Shown here one piece after another: positions 7,796 through 16,925 of a DNA stretch of 59,369 nt (position 1 is the first letter of the stretch; each line of letters opens with the position of its first letter). This DNA is from an uncultured Prevotellaceae bacterium (GTDB lineage Bacteria > Bacteroidota > Bacteroidia > Bacteroidales > Bacteroidaceae), in assembly GCA_900316505.1 (NCBI GenBank), contig ONDH01000015.1, forward strand, positions 1 through 59,369. Direction: 5' to 3'. Below the pieces are notes generated by a model. It was given only the letters and a program-made list of their open reading frames with translations. It did not search any database and had not been told where the DNA came from. A program made the position numbers and the translations under genes.

Positions 7796-8557
7796 CTACC
7801 AGTCTTTTTCAAGGCTTCGACGTCTATTATTCTGATTCTTGTTGACCTTGCGCTGCACGCCCTTCTCGTCTTGCTGGGCAGAATTGAGGAGTTGTTCTGC
7901 TGCCTGGTCACTCATATCATCTTTTTTCTGCTGAGGCTGAGCTTGCTGCTGCTGTTGCTGCTTCTTGTCCTCATCCTTCTTCTGTTGGTCTTGCTTTTGC
8001 TGGTCTTGTTTCTGCTGTTGCTGCTGGTCTTGCTTGTCCTTGTTCTTGTCGTCGTCACCACCGCCACCATTCTGATTCTGCTGGTCTTGGTTCTTCTTCA
8101 GCTGATGCTGAGCCATGGCGAGATTGTAGCGGGTTTCATCATCGTTGGGATTGCAACGCAGGGAACTCTTGTAGAACTCAACAGCACGTTGGAAGGCTGC
8201 AACTGCATTACCCCCCTGCTGGCGACTGGCAGCCATGCCCTGTGCATACCAGATATTGCCACAGTTGTGATAGTTGCGGGCCTTGCGCAGAGGGTCATTC
8301 GTACCAATGGAATCTGCTTTTTTATAATTCTCGAAAGCGGTGGAGTCTTTCATCTGCATCACGTAGGCGTTGCCAAGATTGTAGTAGCCCTCGAAGGTGG
8401 GGTCTTTGGCAATGGATTTCAGATACATCGTCTCCGCTTTGTCATATTGCTTCTCACGATACGCCTTGTTGCCCATGCGAATGAAGTCGCGGGCACTCTG
8501 CGCCATCATCGGCAACATGAACATCATCAGTAATATGCTAAATACCAGTCTCTTCAT
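7796..8557 (-). CDS. batC: BatC: periplasmic TPR protein
   Basis: This 253-residue protein has a signal peptide (MKRLVFSILLMMFMLPMMAQ) and three to four TPR units, for example GNKAYREKQYDKAETMYLKS and EGYYNLGNAYVMQMKDSTAF. It ends in a Gln/Lys/Asp-rich low-complexity tail of about 75 residues. TPR plus a charged tail is the usual form of BatC. The start at 8557 lies 1 bp from the batB stop, which marks tight coupling; the open frame upstream of it lies wholly inside batB. It presumably binds BatB, BatD or BatE in the periplasm. Confidence 0.87.
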   Translation of the reverse strand: MKRLVFSILLMMFMLPMMAQSARDFIRMGNKAYREKQYDKAETMYLKSIAKDPTFEGYYNLGNAYVMQMKDSTAFENYKKADSIGTNDPLRKARNYHNCGNIWYAQGMAASRQQGGNAVAAFQRAVEFYKSSLRCNPNDDETRYNLAMAQHQLKKNQDQQNQNGGGGDDDKNKDKQDQQQQQKQDQQKQDQQKKDEDKKQQQQQQAQPQQKKDDMSDQAAEQLLNSAQQDEKGVQRKVNKNQNNRRRSLEKDW

Positions 8558-8558
8558 C

Positions 8559-9581
8559 TCACTTGAAAAGTTTGAACTTCGTGAACAAATGATTCTTTCT
8601 CTCCATGATGCAGAGTTCCACCACCAGCACGATGAACAGCAGCAAGGCAACTGCCACGAACTGCTCGTCATATTCGGAGTACATCGACTGGGATATGTCT
8701 TCTTTCTGCATCTTCTCTATCTCTTTTCCCAGCAATGATTGTGCCAGGTTGGTCTGATCAACATGGATATACATACCACCACCTGCCTGAGCGATGTTCT
8801 TACCAATCTGCTCATTGAGCTTGGTGGTCACCACATTGCCGGAGAGGTCTTGCTTGAAACTACCGTCACCCATAGGGATAGGTCCACCCTGCTCTGTTCC
8901 CACAGAGAGAACAAAGATTTGAATGCCTTCTTTCCGTGCTTCCTTGGCTGCCTCGATGGCTCCATCTTCATTGTCTTCAGCATCAGTGATGAGAATGAGC
9001 GCACGTCCCACATTGACATTTTCCTTCTTGGAGAATCCAGCCGTGGCACGGGTGATTGCCTCTGCCACATTGGTTCCCTGAATGGAGATGGTAGCAGGAT
9101 TGAGCTGGTCGAGGAACATCTTGGCTGAGACGTAGTCGCTGGTCATGGGCAACAAGGTGATGGCACTTCCGGCAAATGCCACAAGCCCCACTTTGTCTTC
9201 GTCAAACTGCTCGATGAGTTTGCTGACTATCATCTTCGACTTGTCCAAGCGGCTGGGACTTACATCCTGACAGAGCATGGAGTTGGACACATCGACAGCA
9301 ATCGCCACCTCAATGCCCGAACGCTTCACCTCTTCATTTCGTGTGCCAAACTGAGGACGTGCCAGCACCACCGACAGCAATCCCACCGCCAACATCATCA
9401 AGGCAAACTTGATGTGACGACGCACGGGAGAGACATCGGGCATGAGGCTACGCATCAGCTCGGGGTCACCAAACATCTTGATTTGCTTCTTCATCCTGCA
9501 CTGCACCAGCACGTAGATGGCTGTGAAGACAGGAATGAGAATCAACAGATATAAATATATAGGACTTGCAAATCTAAACAC
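8559..9581 (-). CDS. batB: BatB: VWA-domain membrane protein
   Basis: The layout is two N-terminal transmembrane segments (residues 8-27 and 58-76), a von Willebrand A domain, and a C-terminal transmembrane segment (about 312-330). The metal-ion-dependent adhesion site is complete: DVSNS at 97-101, the Thr in the loop after SAITLLPMTSD, and LITDAED. It sits 40 bp behind batA and next to batC. BatA and BatB are paralogous VWA proteins of the aerotolerance operon, with the VWA domain on the periplasmic side; they may act together with the MoxR ATPase of the same operon. Confidence 0.9.
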   Translation of the reverse strand: MFRFASPIYLYLLILIPVFTAIYVLVQCRMKKQIKMFGDPELMRSLMPDVSPVRRHIKFALMMLAVGLLSVVLARPQFGTRNEEVKRSGIEVAIAVDVSNSMLCQDVSPSRLDKSKMIVSKLIEQFDEDKVGLVAFAGSAITLLPMTSDYVSAKMFLDQLNPATISIQGTNVAEAITRATAGFSKKENVNVGRALILITDAEDNEDGAIEAAKEARKEGIQIFVLSVGTEQGGPIPMGDGSFKQDLSGNVVTTKLNEQIGKNIAQAGGGMYIHVDQTNLAQSLLGKEIEKMQKEDISQSMYSEYDEQFVAVALLLFIVLVVELCIMERKNHLFTKFKLFK

Positions 9582-9621
9582 TTTAGTAATTTACTATTTT
9601 GACAATTTACAATTTACCATT

Positions 9622-10611
9622 TTAGGGTAATCTCTTCAGCACCACGGTTCTCAAGAGAATCTCCAAAAGAAGAACCACCAGCGCAGCAATGGCGAAGGGT
9701 TGATAAAGCTCTCCACGACGGCTGAACTGCTTGACATTGAATTTGGTACGTTCCATCTTGTCGATGTCCTGATAGATGGCGTCAAGTTCCGCGTTCTTTT
9801 GTGCACGGAAATACTGACCACCTGTCTCGGTGGAGATTTTCGTCATGGTCTCTTCGTCTATCTCCACAGGCAACATCGCCGTGCCACCTGTCGGTAGTGG
9901 ATAAGGAGCCATACCGTTGCGTCCAATACCAATGGCATAGATTCGGATGCCGTATTTCTTGGCAATCTCAGCTGCTGTCTGCGGAGAGATGTTGCCTGAG
10001 TTGTTCACACCATCAGTCAGGAGGATGATGACCTTCGACTTTGCCTGACTCTCTTTCAAACGGAGAATGGCGTTCATGATACCATCACCAATGGCTGTAC
10101 CATCGTCGATGACGCCACGTAGCGCCATGTTGCAATCCACACTGTTGTAGAGATTCATCAGCACGGTGTGGTCGGTGGTCAACGGGCATTGTGTATAAGC
10201 CTCTCCTGCAAACATCGTCAAACCCATATTGTCGTTCGGGCGCTTCTCGATGAATCTCTGTGCTATCTCCTTCAACGCTTCCACACGGTTGGGCTTGAAG
10301 TCTTGTGCCAACATGGATGTGGACACATCGACTGCCAACATGATGTCAATACCCTCCACATCGGTGTTGCTCCAAGAGTGTTTGCTCTGTGGACGCGCCA
10401 AGATGCACACCACCAGCGAAATCAGGATGAGCCGCAAGAGGAAAGGCATGTGCATCAGGTAAAGACGGAATGTCTTGGGCGCCTTCACGTACTTGGTGGT
10501 GTCGGGCACCTTCAGCGATGGCAGACTCTGCTTGAACCGCATGACATACCACACGATGTAAGGCACGAGCACCAACAGCAACAGGAAGAATAAAGGATTC
10601 TTAAATTCCAT
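9622..10611 (-). CDS. batA: BatA: VWA-domain membrane protein
   Basis: This 329-residue protein has the same plan as BatB: hydrophobic segments at residues 7-24 and 56-73, a VWA domain with the MIDAS motif DVSTS at 95-99 and LLTDGVNNSG, and a C-terminal hydrophobic segment (about 305-323). It follows the BatD-like gene by 40 bp. The gap to batB (9582-9621) is filled by short TTTACAA-type repeats. The function is as for BatB: a structural, perhaps protein-binding, part of the Bat complex reported to help survival in oxygen or redox stress. Confidence 0.9.
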   Translation of the reverse strand: MEFKNPLFFLLLLVLVPYIVWYVMRFKQSLPSLKVPDTTKYVKAPKTFRLYLMHMPFLLRLILISLVVCILARPQSKHSWSNTDVEGIDIMLAVDVSTSMLAQDFKPNRVEALKEIAQRFIEKRPNDNMGLTMFAGEAYTQCPLTTDHTVLMNLYNSVDCNMALRGVIDDGTAIGDGIMNAILRLKESQAKSKVIILLTDGVNNSGNISPQTAAEIAKKYGIRIYAIGIGRNGMAPYPLPTGGTAMLPVEIDEETMTKISTETGGQYFRAQKNAELDAIYQDIDKMERTKFNVKQFSRRGELYQPFAIAALVVLLLEILLRTVVLKRLP

Positions 10612-10651
10612 CTTATATTATCTCTTATCTCTAAACTGTCAACTTTCAACG

Positions 10652-11731
10652 CTACAAAGTCAACATGTAAATTCTATAACCTATAAATACCAGCACTCCC
10701 AGCAGCACGAGACCTGCCACAATAATGGAACCGATGAGTGTCCATTTGGCAATCTTCGAACGCTTCTCTTCCACCACAATCACTTCGGGTTGTGGCTTCT
10801 GTTCTGGCTCTTCCAACTTAGTCTGGTTGATGTACTCAATGGCACTCACCAAGTTGCGGTCATTCTCATTGATGAGGGTGCTGTATTTGGCAAACTTCAC
10901 GAGGTCTGCCGTCTGGAAGAGTTCACGAAGCTCATTGATGGCTTCCTCGTCATTGACCTCCTGCAAGTGCTGGATAATCTCGTCGGAAGTCATCTCCATC
11001 GCATTGAAGCCATAGCGCTCCTTGATGTAGTTGCGCAGCGTGTCGGTCAACTGCGTGTAGTATTCCTTCGAGTCTTCGCTCTGCCACATCTTCTCCTCCT
11101 TAATCTGCTCAATCTTCTGCATCGCCACCTTGTGAGGGGGTTGACGCTTCTTGTTGCGGATGCGTCGGATGATTGGTTTGTTGGTCTTCAGACGATAAAT
11201 CACATAGCCCAACAGACCACCAATGAGCAATGCCAAGACACAGAACCAGATGACTTCACGCCACTCTGCCCAGTCGAAGGGCGGTGCCAGTTCCTCTTTG
11301 ATGCCATAGATGCTGTCGCCATGCAGCGTGTCAATCTCAAAAGTCAGCACCTTCAACGCCAAACGCTTCGATGAATAGTCCTTGCCGTCCACCTTCACGT
11401 TCATCTCTGGCATCAAATAGAGCGCTGAATCGAACGAGGTAAAGTAGTAGCGACGGGTAAGCGCCATACGCTTTCCATCATTCAAAAGACTGGTGTCGGT
11501 CTTCTCTGCATGAACAAACTCAATACCAGGAGCCACCTGCTGCAGGGAATCCCATTCAGGCAGTTCCACGTTTGATTTGGCATCAGCACTCACCTCCAAA
11601 GTCATGCCTATGCGCTGACCAATGAAGATGCCTGCCGAGTCTAATTTTGCTTCCACTGTCACTTGAGCATTTGCTTTTGCAAGACCAAGCAAACAACAGA
11701 TTATCAATATTATATTCTTCAATATTCTCAT
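10652..11731 (-). CDS. short BatD-like membrane protein of the Bat operon
   Basis: The 359-residue product starts with a signal peptide (ending ANAQ) and a beta-rich domain (residues 22-150: VEAKLDSAGIFIGQRIGMTL, then KVDGKDYSSKRLALKVLTFE) that resembles one BatD module. A transmembrane segment follows at about 162-182, then a basic, helical cytoplasmic part (ELRELFQTADLVKFAKYSTL) and a second transmembrane segment at the C-terminus. Genes of this type usually lie between the DUF58 gene and batA in Bacteroidota. No catalytic motif is visible. It probably pairs with DUF58/MoxR or with the BatA VWA domain; this is inferred from position. Confidence 0.7.
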   Translation of the reverse strand: MRILKNIILIICCLLGLAKANAQVTVEAKLDSAGIFIGQRIGMTLEVSADAKSNVELPEWDSLQQVAPGIEFVHAEKTDTSLLNDGKRMALTRRYYFTSFDSALYLMPEMNVKVDGKDYSSKRLALKVLTFEIDTLHGDSIYGIKEELAPPFDWAEWREVIWFCVLALLIGGLLGYVIYRLKTNKPIIRRIRNKKRQPPHKVAMQKIEQIKEEKMWQSEDSKEYYTQLTDTLRNYIKERYGFNAMEMTSDEIIQHLQEVNDEEAINELRELFQTADLVKFAKYSTLINENDRNLVSAIEYINQTKLEEPEQKPQPEVIVVEEKRSKIAKWTLIGSIIVAGLVLLGVLVFIGYRIYMLTL

Positions 11732-11765
11732 TCTAAAACTTCTTACCTCTCAACGCTAACCTTTA

Positions 11766-12635
11766 TCAACTTCTTCTTCTGAACAGATTCATCAAGGCCT
11801 TCACATAGTCCTCATCAGTCCTGACAGAAACATGGTCAATGTTTGACTTAGTGAAGGCATTTTTCAACCATCCCTGATGACTCACCCACCACTCATGATG
11901 CGCACGACGCACGGCACTGGAAGAGGTGTCGATGAAGGTTTCCCCACCCGTTTCCGCATCCAGCATCTTCACGATTCCCACATCGGGCAATTCCACCATT
12001 CTGCGGTCGTAAATCTGCAAAGCCACCACATCGTGACGGCTATTGGCTATGGTCAACTGATTCTTGTAGTCTTTCTGGTCGAAGAAGTCGCTCAGAAGGA
12101 ACACCGTGCAACGTTTCTTGATGGCGTTGGTCATGAACTCCACCGCTTGCCCCACATCGGTCTTCTGACTTTCGGGTTGGAAGGTGAGCAGTTCCCTGAT
12201 GATGAAGAGGATGTGCTTCCTGCCCTTCTTCGGAGGGATGAACTTCTCCACCTTGTCGGAAAAGAAGATGACGCCAATCTTGTCGTTGTTTTGAATGGCA
12301 GAAAACGCCAAGGTGGCAGCAATCTCGGTGAGCAACTGACGCTTCGACTGGGTTTGTGTACCGAAATCCAAAGAGCCCGACACGTCGACCAGCAACATCA
12401 CCGTCAACTCACGTTCCTCTTCAAAGACCTTCACAAAAGGTTTGCCGAAACGGGCAGTCACATTCCAGTCGATGTCGCGAACATCATCACCATACTGATA
12501 TTCGCGCACCTCGCTGAATGCCATACCCCTACCCTTGAAGGCTGAGTGATATTCGCCTGCAAAGATATTGTTCGAGAGCCCTTTGGTCTTGATCTCGATT
12601 TTCCTGACCTTCTGTAACAGTTCTTCGGTTTCCAT
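11766..12635 (-). CDS. DUF58 / VWA-like protein, MoxR partner
   Basis: DUF58 proteins are soluble VWA-like partners of MoxR ATPases. The signature block EYQYGDDVRDIDWNVTAR is at about residues 46-63, followed by a VWA core with DVSGS and, later, LLSDFFD. The protein has no membrane segment and should be cytosolic. Its ATG shares one base with the moxR stop codon (12635), so the two are translationally coupled. It is the second gene of the Bat operon. Confidence 0.88.
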   Translation of the reverse strand: METEELLQKVRKIEIKTKGLSNNIFAGEYHSAFKGRGMAFSEVREYQYGDDVRDIDWNVTARFGKPFVKVFEEERELTVMLLVDVSGSLDFGTQTQSKRQLLTEIAATLAFSAIQNNDKIGVIFFSDKVEKFIPPKKGRKHILFIIRELLTFQPESQKTDVGQAVEFMTNAIKKRCTVFLLSDFFDQKDYKNQLTIANSRHDVVALQIYDRRMVELPDVGIVKMLDAETGGETFIDTSSSAVRRAHHEWWVSHQGWLKNAFTKSNIDHVSVRTDEDYVKALMNLFRRRS

Positions 12636-13630
12636 TATGGAACTTCAACCTTATTCAAAATCTTACTGATGATTTCCTCGCTGGTCACGTTACTTGCCTC
12701 AGCCTCGTAGGTGAGACCGATGCGATGACGAAGCACATCTTGAGCCACAGCACGCACATCCTCTGGGATAACGTAGCCACGATGCTTGATAAAGGCATAA
12801 CTGCGGGCAGCCAATGCCAGATTGATGGAAGCACGTGGAGAACCGCCAAAGCCAATCAAGCCCTTCAACTCCTTGAGGTTGTACTTGTCAGGATAACGGG
12901 TGGCAAACACGATGTCGGCGATATACTGCTCAATCTTCTCGTCAAGATAGACTTCACGCACCACCTTACGGGCATCCTCAATCTCCTGAGTGCCCATCAC
13001 AGGACGGATGTCCAGTTTCTCCTGCTTGATGTTCTGACGGATGATGGCTTTCTCTTCCTCCAGACGAGGATAGTCGATGACCACCTTCAGCATGAAACGG
13101 TCAACCTGAGCCTCAGGAAGCGGATAGGTACCCTCCTGTTCGATGGGGTTCTGCGTAGCCAACACGAGGAATGGCTTGGGCAGTTCGTAAGTCTGTGTGG
13201 AAATAGTCACCTGACGCTCCTGCATGGCTTCGAGCAAAGCACTCTGCACCTTGGCTGGAGCACGGTTGATTTCATCCGCCAAGATGAAGTTGGCGAAAAT
13301 AGGACCCTTCTTTGCCTTGAACTCGCCATCCTTCTGCGAATAAATCATGGTACCGATGACATCGGCAGGCAACAAGTCGGGTGTGAACTGGATGCGTGAG
13401 AACTGCGCATCAATCAGCGATGCCAAGGTTTTGATGGCCTTTGTCTTGGCAAGACCGGGCACACCTTCGAGCAATACGTGTCCATCAGAAAGAAGTCCCA
13501 GCAAAAGGGACTCCACCAGATGTTTCTGTCCGATGATGGCTTGATCCATGCCTGTCATCAGGTTTGTCACAAACGCCGAGTGGCGTTCAATCTTCTCGTT
13601 TAATTCTCTAATGTCAATAGCTTCTGCCAT
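12635..13630 (-). CDS. MoxR-family AAA+ ATPase
   Basis: This is a typical MoxR ATPase of 331 residues. Walker A is GVPGLAKT (56-63), Walker B ends in ADE (118-120), sensor 1 is VLATQNPIEQEGTYPLPEAQ, and there is a C-terminal lid domain. MoxR proteins act as chaperone-like remodelers, often activating VWA proteins. Here it opens the operon whose VWA proteins are DUF58, BatA and BatB. It has its own -7 element at 13660-13667, 30 bp upstream. Confidence 0.92.
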   Translation of the reverse strand: MAEAIDIRELNEKIERHSAFVTNLMTGMDQAIIGQKHLVESLLLGLLSDGHVLLEGVPGLAKTKAIKTLASLIDAQFSRIQFTPDLLPADVIGTMIYSQKDGEFKAKKGPIFANFILADEINRAPAKVQSALLEAMQERQVTISTQTYELPKPFLVLATQNPIEQEGTYPLPEAQVDRFMLKVVIDYPRLEEEKAIIRQNIKQEKLDIRPVMGTQEIEDARKVVREVYLDEKIEQYIADIVFATRYPDKYNLKELKGLIGFGGSPRASINLALAARSYAFIKHRGYVIPEDVRAVAQDVLRHRIGLTYEAEASNVTSEEIISKILNKVEVP

Positions 13631-13659
13631 AACTGCGATGTTTTTTACCTTTTCTTATG

Positions 13660-13667
13660 CAAAGTTA
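13660..13667 (-). promoter_or_regulatory. -7 element of the Bat operon
   Basis: The minus strand reads TAACTTTG, a match to TAnnTTTG, 30 bp ahead of the moxR ATG. No clear -33 TTTG was found. No other TAnnTTTG of this quality was seen between moxR and PAP2 on the minus strand, so all nine genes may form one transcript. Confidence 0.5.
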
Positions 13668-13762
13668 CGCCATTCTACCCACATCTTCACCTTCCCAAGT
13701 ATTAAAAAACCTTGCATTTAAGAATAGTTAACCGATAAAGGCATAAGAATATAGGCATCAAA

Positions 13763-13802
13763 AGAAAGCCAACCGCAACACGAGGGCTACGGCTGGCTTT
13801 TA
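13763..13802 (-). terminator. terminator after the HU-LysM gene
   Basis: AAAGCCAACCG (13765-13775) pairs with CGGCTGGCTTT (13790-13800), with one mismatch. On the minus strand the stem is followed by TTTCTTTT. It lies about 25 bp after the stop of the gene at 13825 and ahead of the moxR promoter, separating the two operons. Confidence 0.75.
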
Positions 13803-13824
13803 TTGTGAATGAGATGAAGCACTT

Positions 13825-15282
13825 TTAGGGCAATTTCACCACAGCGCCGACTGGAATGTTATCAGGATTGGCGAAAGTGTTGACGCGAAGGATTGCCCTC
13901 ACAGAGTCCTTGGTGCCATAATATTTCTGGGAGACACGTGTCAAGGACTCGCCACGTTGCATGCGATGCGTCTTAGGACGTTCCTCCTTAGCCGGTTTCT
14001 GGGCTTCAGGTTTCTTGGTGTCCTGTTTCTTGGTGTCAGACTTCTGAGCATCAGTCTTCTTGGTATCAGGCGTTGAAGGCTTGTCCTTGGAGGCATCAGT
14101 CTTCTTGACATCTGGCTTGGAAGTGTCCTTTTGTGGTTTGGCAGCCACTTTCACGCTATCTGCCTTTTGTGCCTTCGCAAGTGAATCCTTGTCAGTCTTA
14201 GGTGCAGCAGGTTTCGTGGGCTTGGCTGGTTGAGCAGGCTTTTCCGCCTTGGCAGGTTGGGTGGTTTGCTCCGTTGTCTGCACTTTCTCCACTGCCTCGA
14301 TGTTTCTATGAATCAGATAGACGAAAACGCCCAGTACTGCCAACAGCAGGATGATGAGGGTGGTCAGCCAGAAGCGCTTGTTGCCTGATGGTTTTGATGA
14401 AACCTCTTCCTCTTGCGTGTGTGATGGTTCTGTCATCACTCGGTTGAAGGCTTCCTGACGCTTCTCTTCTTCGGATGTTTCCACAGAAGGATTGGGGTTT
14501 CCGCTTACAGCAGCCACTGGAATCAAGGAAATAGGCTTGGTGTCCTCTGCCGTTTCCACTGGCGATGCGTTTGCAGGGCTTTCTATGTTTTCTTTGTGAG
14601 CCACAACTTCAGGCTCCACATTCTGCTCCAATCTTTCCAGCAGTTTTTCCAAGCGCATCTTCTCGGCATTTGCCTTGCGCGCCTCTTCCACAGCCGTTTC
14701 CATCTTCGCCTTCGCCTCTTCGTATTGCTGACGAAGGTCGTCAACACTTTCAGGAGTGGAAATGAGCATGTCGATGCCGGCAAAAGCATCTTGTGGGGTT
14801 TCCACCTGCTCGGGTTCTGGCACTTGGATAAGAGTTTCTATATCTTCCTCTTTCTTTGGCGTTTCCACCTCAATGGATGTTTCTGCTTTTACAGGTTCTG
14901 CCACCTTGGTGGGCACTTCCACAATTACAGACTCTGCAACCTTAGTGGGCTCTGCAACCTTAGCAGACTCTTCCACCTGTACGGATGTTTTTGCCTGAGG
15001 ATTCAGCACCTCTGCCACATGGTCTTCTGCGGTAAAAGTGAGTTTTTTATATCCCGGAATGACGAAACGCATGCCTGTTGACACGTTCACACTTTCGCGG
15101 TCACCAACCTCGACGAGCTTGAATGTGCCCAAGCCTTTTATCTTGACGGCATCTCCTGCCGACACAGCCTCGACGATGGTGTCGAAGAAAGCCTTGGAGA
15201 ACGTCTCTGCCACCTTTTTCTGCACACCTGCTTTCCGGGCAAGCGTGTCAACTATGTTCTGGAATGAAAGTTTCTCGTTCAT
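13825..15282 (-). CDS. HU DNA-binding domain - transmembrane - LysM protein
   Basis: This 485-residue protein joins domains that normally belong to different compartments. Residues 1-93 are an HU/IHF fold (VKIKGLGTFKLVEVGDRESV, then PGYKKLTFTA). Residues 100-170 are acidic Val/Glu/Pro-rich linker with KVAEP-type repeats, and 180-221 a coiled coil. Residues 304-324 are one transmembrane helix (FWLTTLIILLLAVLGVFVYL), 330-435 a Lys/Pro/Asp-rich stretch, and 438-485 a LysM domain (RMQRGESLTRVSQKYYGTKD). The expected topology places HU on DNA in the cytosol and LysM on peptidoglycan. Proteins of this kind occur in Bacteroidales annotation as HU-family proteins. The gene sits 3 bp after a plain HU gene and ends in a terminator. 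A nucleoid-to-wall tether is my inference. Confidence 0.85.
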   Translation of the reverse strand: MNEKLSFQNIVDTLARKAGVQKKVAETFSKAFFDTIVEAVSAGDAVKIKGLGTFKLVEVGDRESVNVSTGMRFVIPGYKKLTFTAEDHVAEVLNPQAKTSVQVEESAKVAEPTKVAESVIVEVPTKVAEPVKAETSIEVETPKKEEDIETLIQVPEPEQVETPQDAFAGIDMLISTPESVDDLRQQYEEAKAKMETAVEEARKANAEKMRLEKLLERLEQNVEPEVVAHKENIESPANASPVETAEDTKPISLIPVAAVSGNPNPSVETSEEEKRQEAFNRVMTEPSHTQEEEVSSKPSGNKRFWLTTLIILLLAVLGVFVYLIHRNIEAVEKVQTTEQTTQPAKAEKPAQPAKPTKPAAPKTDKDSLAKAQKADSVKVAAKPQKDTSKPDVKKTDASKDKPSTPDTKKTDAQKSDTKKQDTKKPEAQKPAKEERPKTHRMQRGESLTRVSQKYYGTKDSVRAILRVNTFANPDNIPVGAVVKLP

Positions 15283-15285
15283 AGG

Positions 15286-15564
15286 CTATTCCTTGTTAAG
15301 CTGCGCCTTCAGAGCCGCACTCATCTTGTAGTTGAGCGTGGTCTTCGACGGCACCACCATGTAGGTTTTGGAGGTAGGGTTGTAGATTCTGCGACTGGCT
15401 TTCTCGCGAGGCTCGAACGAACCAAAGCCTTGAATGGTCACGCTGTTGCCGTCGGCTATTTCCTCCAGCACTGTGCCAATCAGCAAAGAAGACAGTTGCT
15501 TCGCCTCTTCAGCTTCAAGGCGGGTCTTCTGCGAGATTTTCTCTAAAAATTCTTTGTTCGTCAT
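15286..15564 (-). CDS. HU-family DNA-binding protein
   Basis: This 92-residue histone-like protein has the HU core VTIQGFGSFEPREKASRRIY and the arm-region NP motif (YNPTSKT), which carries the proline that intercalates in DNA. The length is normal for HU. The start at 15564 overlaps the rimO stop, and the gene is followed after 3 bp by the HU-TM-LysM gene, so the two HU domains are made from the same transcript and might form heterodimers. Confidence 0.92.
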   Translation of the reverse strand: MTNKEFLEKISQKTRLEAEEAKQLSSLLIGTVLEEIADGNSVTIQGFGSFEPREKASRRIYNPTSKTYMVVPSKTTLNYKMSAALKAQLNKE

Positions 15565-16862
15565 TTTTTCACTTTACCATATAAGTCAAAATCGTCGGAA
15601 TCAACGATATGAACATTGTAGAAACTTCCTTTTCTTAATGCCCCGTCTGCCACAGGTATGAGCACTTCGGGGTCCACTTCGGGCGAGTCAAACTCGGTTC
15701 TTCCCACATAATACTCGCCTTCTTTCCTGTCAATAATCACCTTGAGCGTCTGCCCCACTTTCTCAGCCTGCACCTCTGCGGAAATGCCTTGCTGCAAGTC
15801 CATCAGCTCGCTCAACCGGCGTTGCTTCACTTCGTCGGGCACCTCGTCCTTGAACTGCTTTTGGGCAGGTGTGCCCTCTTCTTCCGAATAGGCAAAGGCG
15901 CCCATCCTGTCGAATCGTGCCCAACGCACAAATTCCTTCAGCTCCTCAAACTCAGCATCTCCTTCACCCGGGAAACCGACCATCAATGTGGTGCGGAGTG
16001 CGATGCCCGGCACTTCCTTTCTGATGCGCTCAATCAGGGCATAGGTTTCCTCCTTGTTCACGTGGCGCTGCATGTTGGTGAGCACCTTCGTGCTGACGTG
16101 CTGCAAGGCGATGTCGAGATACTTGCACACGTTCTTCCGTTCACGAATCACACGGAGCAGTTCCCATGGGAAATTCATCGGGTAGGCATAGTGCAGACGA
16201 ATCCACTTCACGCCTTTCGCCTCACTTATCCGCTCCACCAGCTCCGCTATTTTTTGTTCGCCATAAAGGTCTAATCCATAGTAAGTAAGCTCTTGGGCAA
16301 TCACCTGGAACTCCTTCACGCCCTCGCTCACCAGATGCTCCACTTCTGCCACAATGTCCTCCATCGGTCGGCTCTGATGACGCCCCGTGATGATGGGGAT
16401 GGCGCAATAGGCACAATGGCGGTCACACCCCTCCGAAATCTTCAGGTAGGCATAGTGCTTAGGGGTGGTCAGGCGGCGTTCATATTGACGTTCCTGCTGA
16501 TACGTCTTGCCCAAGTCGTTGAGCAATTCCGTCCAGTTGAATTTGCCGTAGAACTTGTCCACCTGCGGAATCTCATGTCCCAGCTCCTTCATGAAGCGTT
16601 GGGACAGACATCCCATCACATACACCTGCTTCACGCGTCCCTCCTCCTTTGCCTGACACAGCTCGAGAATCATGTTCACGCTCTCTTCCTGTGCATCGGC
16701 AATAAATCCGCACGTGTTCACCACCACAATCTCACCCTGCGGGTTCTGGCTGTCATGCGTCACATGATAACCGTTCAGCTCCAGCTGACGAATCAGCCTT
16801 TCCGAATCCACCAGATTCTTCGAGCAACCCAGCGTGATGATATCTATCGTATTCTTTCTCAA
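15561..16862 (-). CDS. rimO: ribosomal protein S12 methylthiotransferase RimO
   Basis: RimO adds a methylthio group to the conserved aspartate of ribosomal protein S12 by radical SAM chemistry. The N-terminal MTTase domain supplies cluster cysteines at C13, C51 and C85. The radical SAM domain has CDRHCAYC (C146, C150, C153), and a TRAM domain closes the protein (433 residues, normal). Lys/Asn choice and the motif GCSKNLVDSE fit RimO rather than MiaB. It follows ftsY across a 63-bp gap of heptamer repeats and overlaps the HU gene by 4 bp. Confidence 0.95.
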   Translation of the reverse strand: MRKNTIDIITLGCSKNLVDSERLIRQLELNGYHVTHDSQNPQGEIVVVNTCGFIADAQEESVNMILELCQAKEEGRVKQVYVMGCLSQRFMKELGHEIPQVDKFYGKFNWTELLNDLGKTYQQERQYERRLTTPKHYAYLKISEGCDRHCAYCAIPIITGRHQSRPMEDIVAEVEHLVSEGVKEFQVIAQELTYYGLDLYGEQKIAELVERISEAKGVKWIRLHYAYPMNFPWELLRVIRERKNVCKYLDIALQHVSTKVLTNMQRHVNKEETYALIERIRKEVPGIALRTTLMVGFPGEGDAEFEELKEFVRWARFDRMGAFAYSEEEGTPAQKQFKDEVPDEVKQRRLSELMDLQQGISAEVQAEKVGQTLKVIIDRKEGEYYVGRTEFDSPEVDPEVLIPVADGALRKGSFYNVHIVDSDDFDLYGKVKK

Positions 16863-16865
16863 TTT

Positions 16866-16925
16866 CTCACTCTAAACTCTAAGCCCTAAACTCTCAACTG
16901 TCAACTGTCAACTGTCAACTCTCAA
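16866..16925. repeat. heptamer tandem repeat between ftsY and rimO
   Basis: Iterated CAACTGT units (CTCAACTGTCAACTGTCAAC) preceded by CTAAACTCTAAGCCCTAAAC fill the whole gap between two co-directional genes. It belongs to the short-unit repeat family listed at 5114. Confidence 0.75.

Noticed and set aside
7628..8533. 301-codon plus-strand frame opposite batC/batD, with Leu-rich segments
   Set aside because: It is the complement of the Gln/Lys-rich tail of BatC; the Bat operon strand is clearly the coding one.
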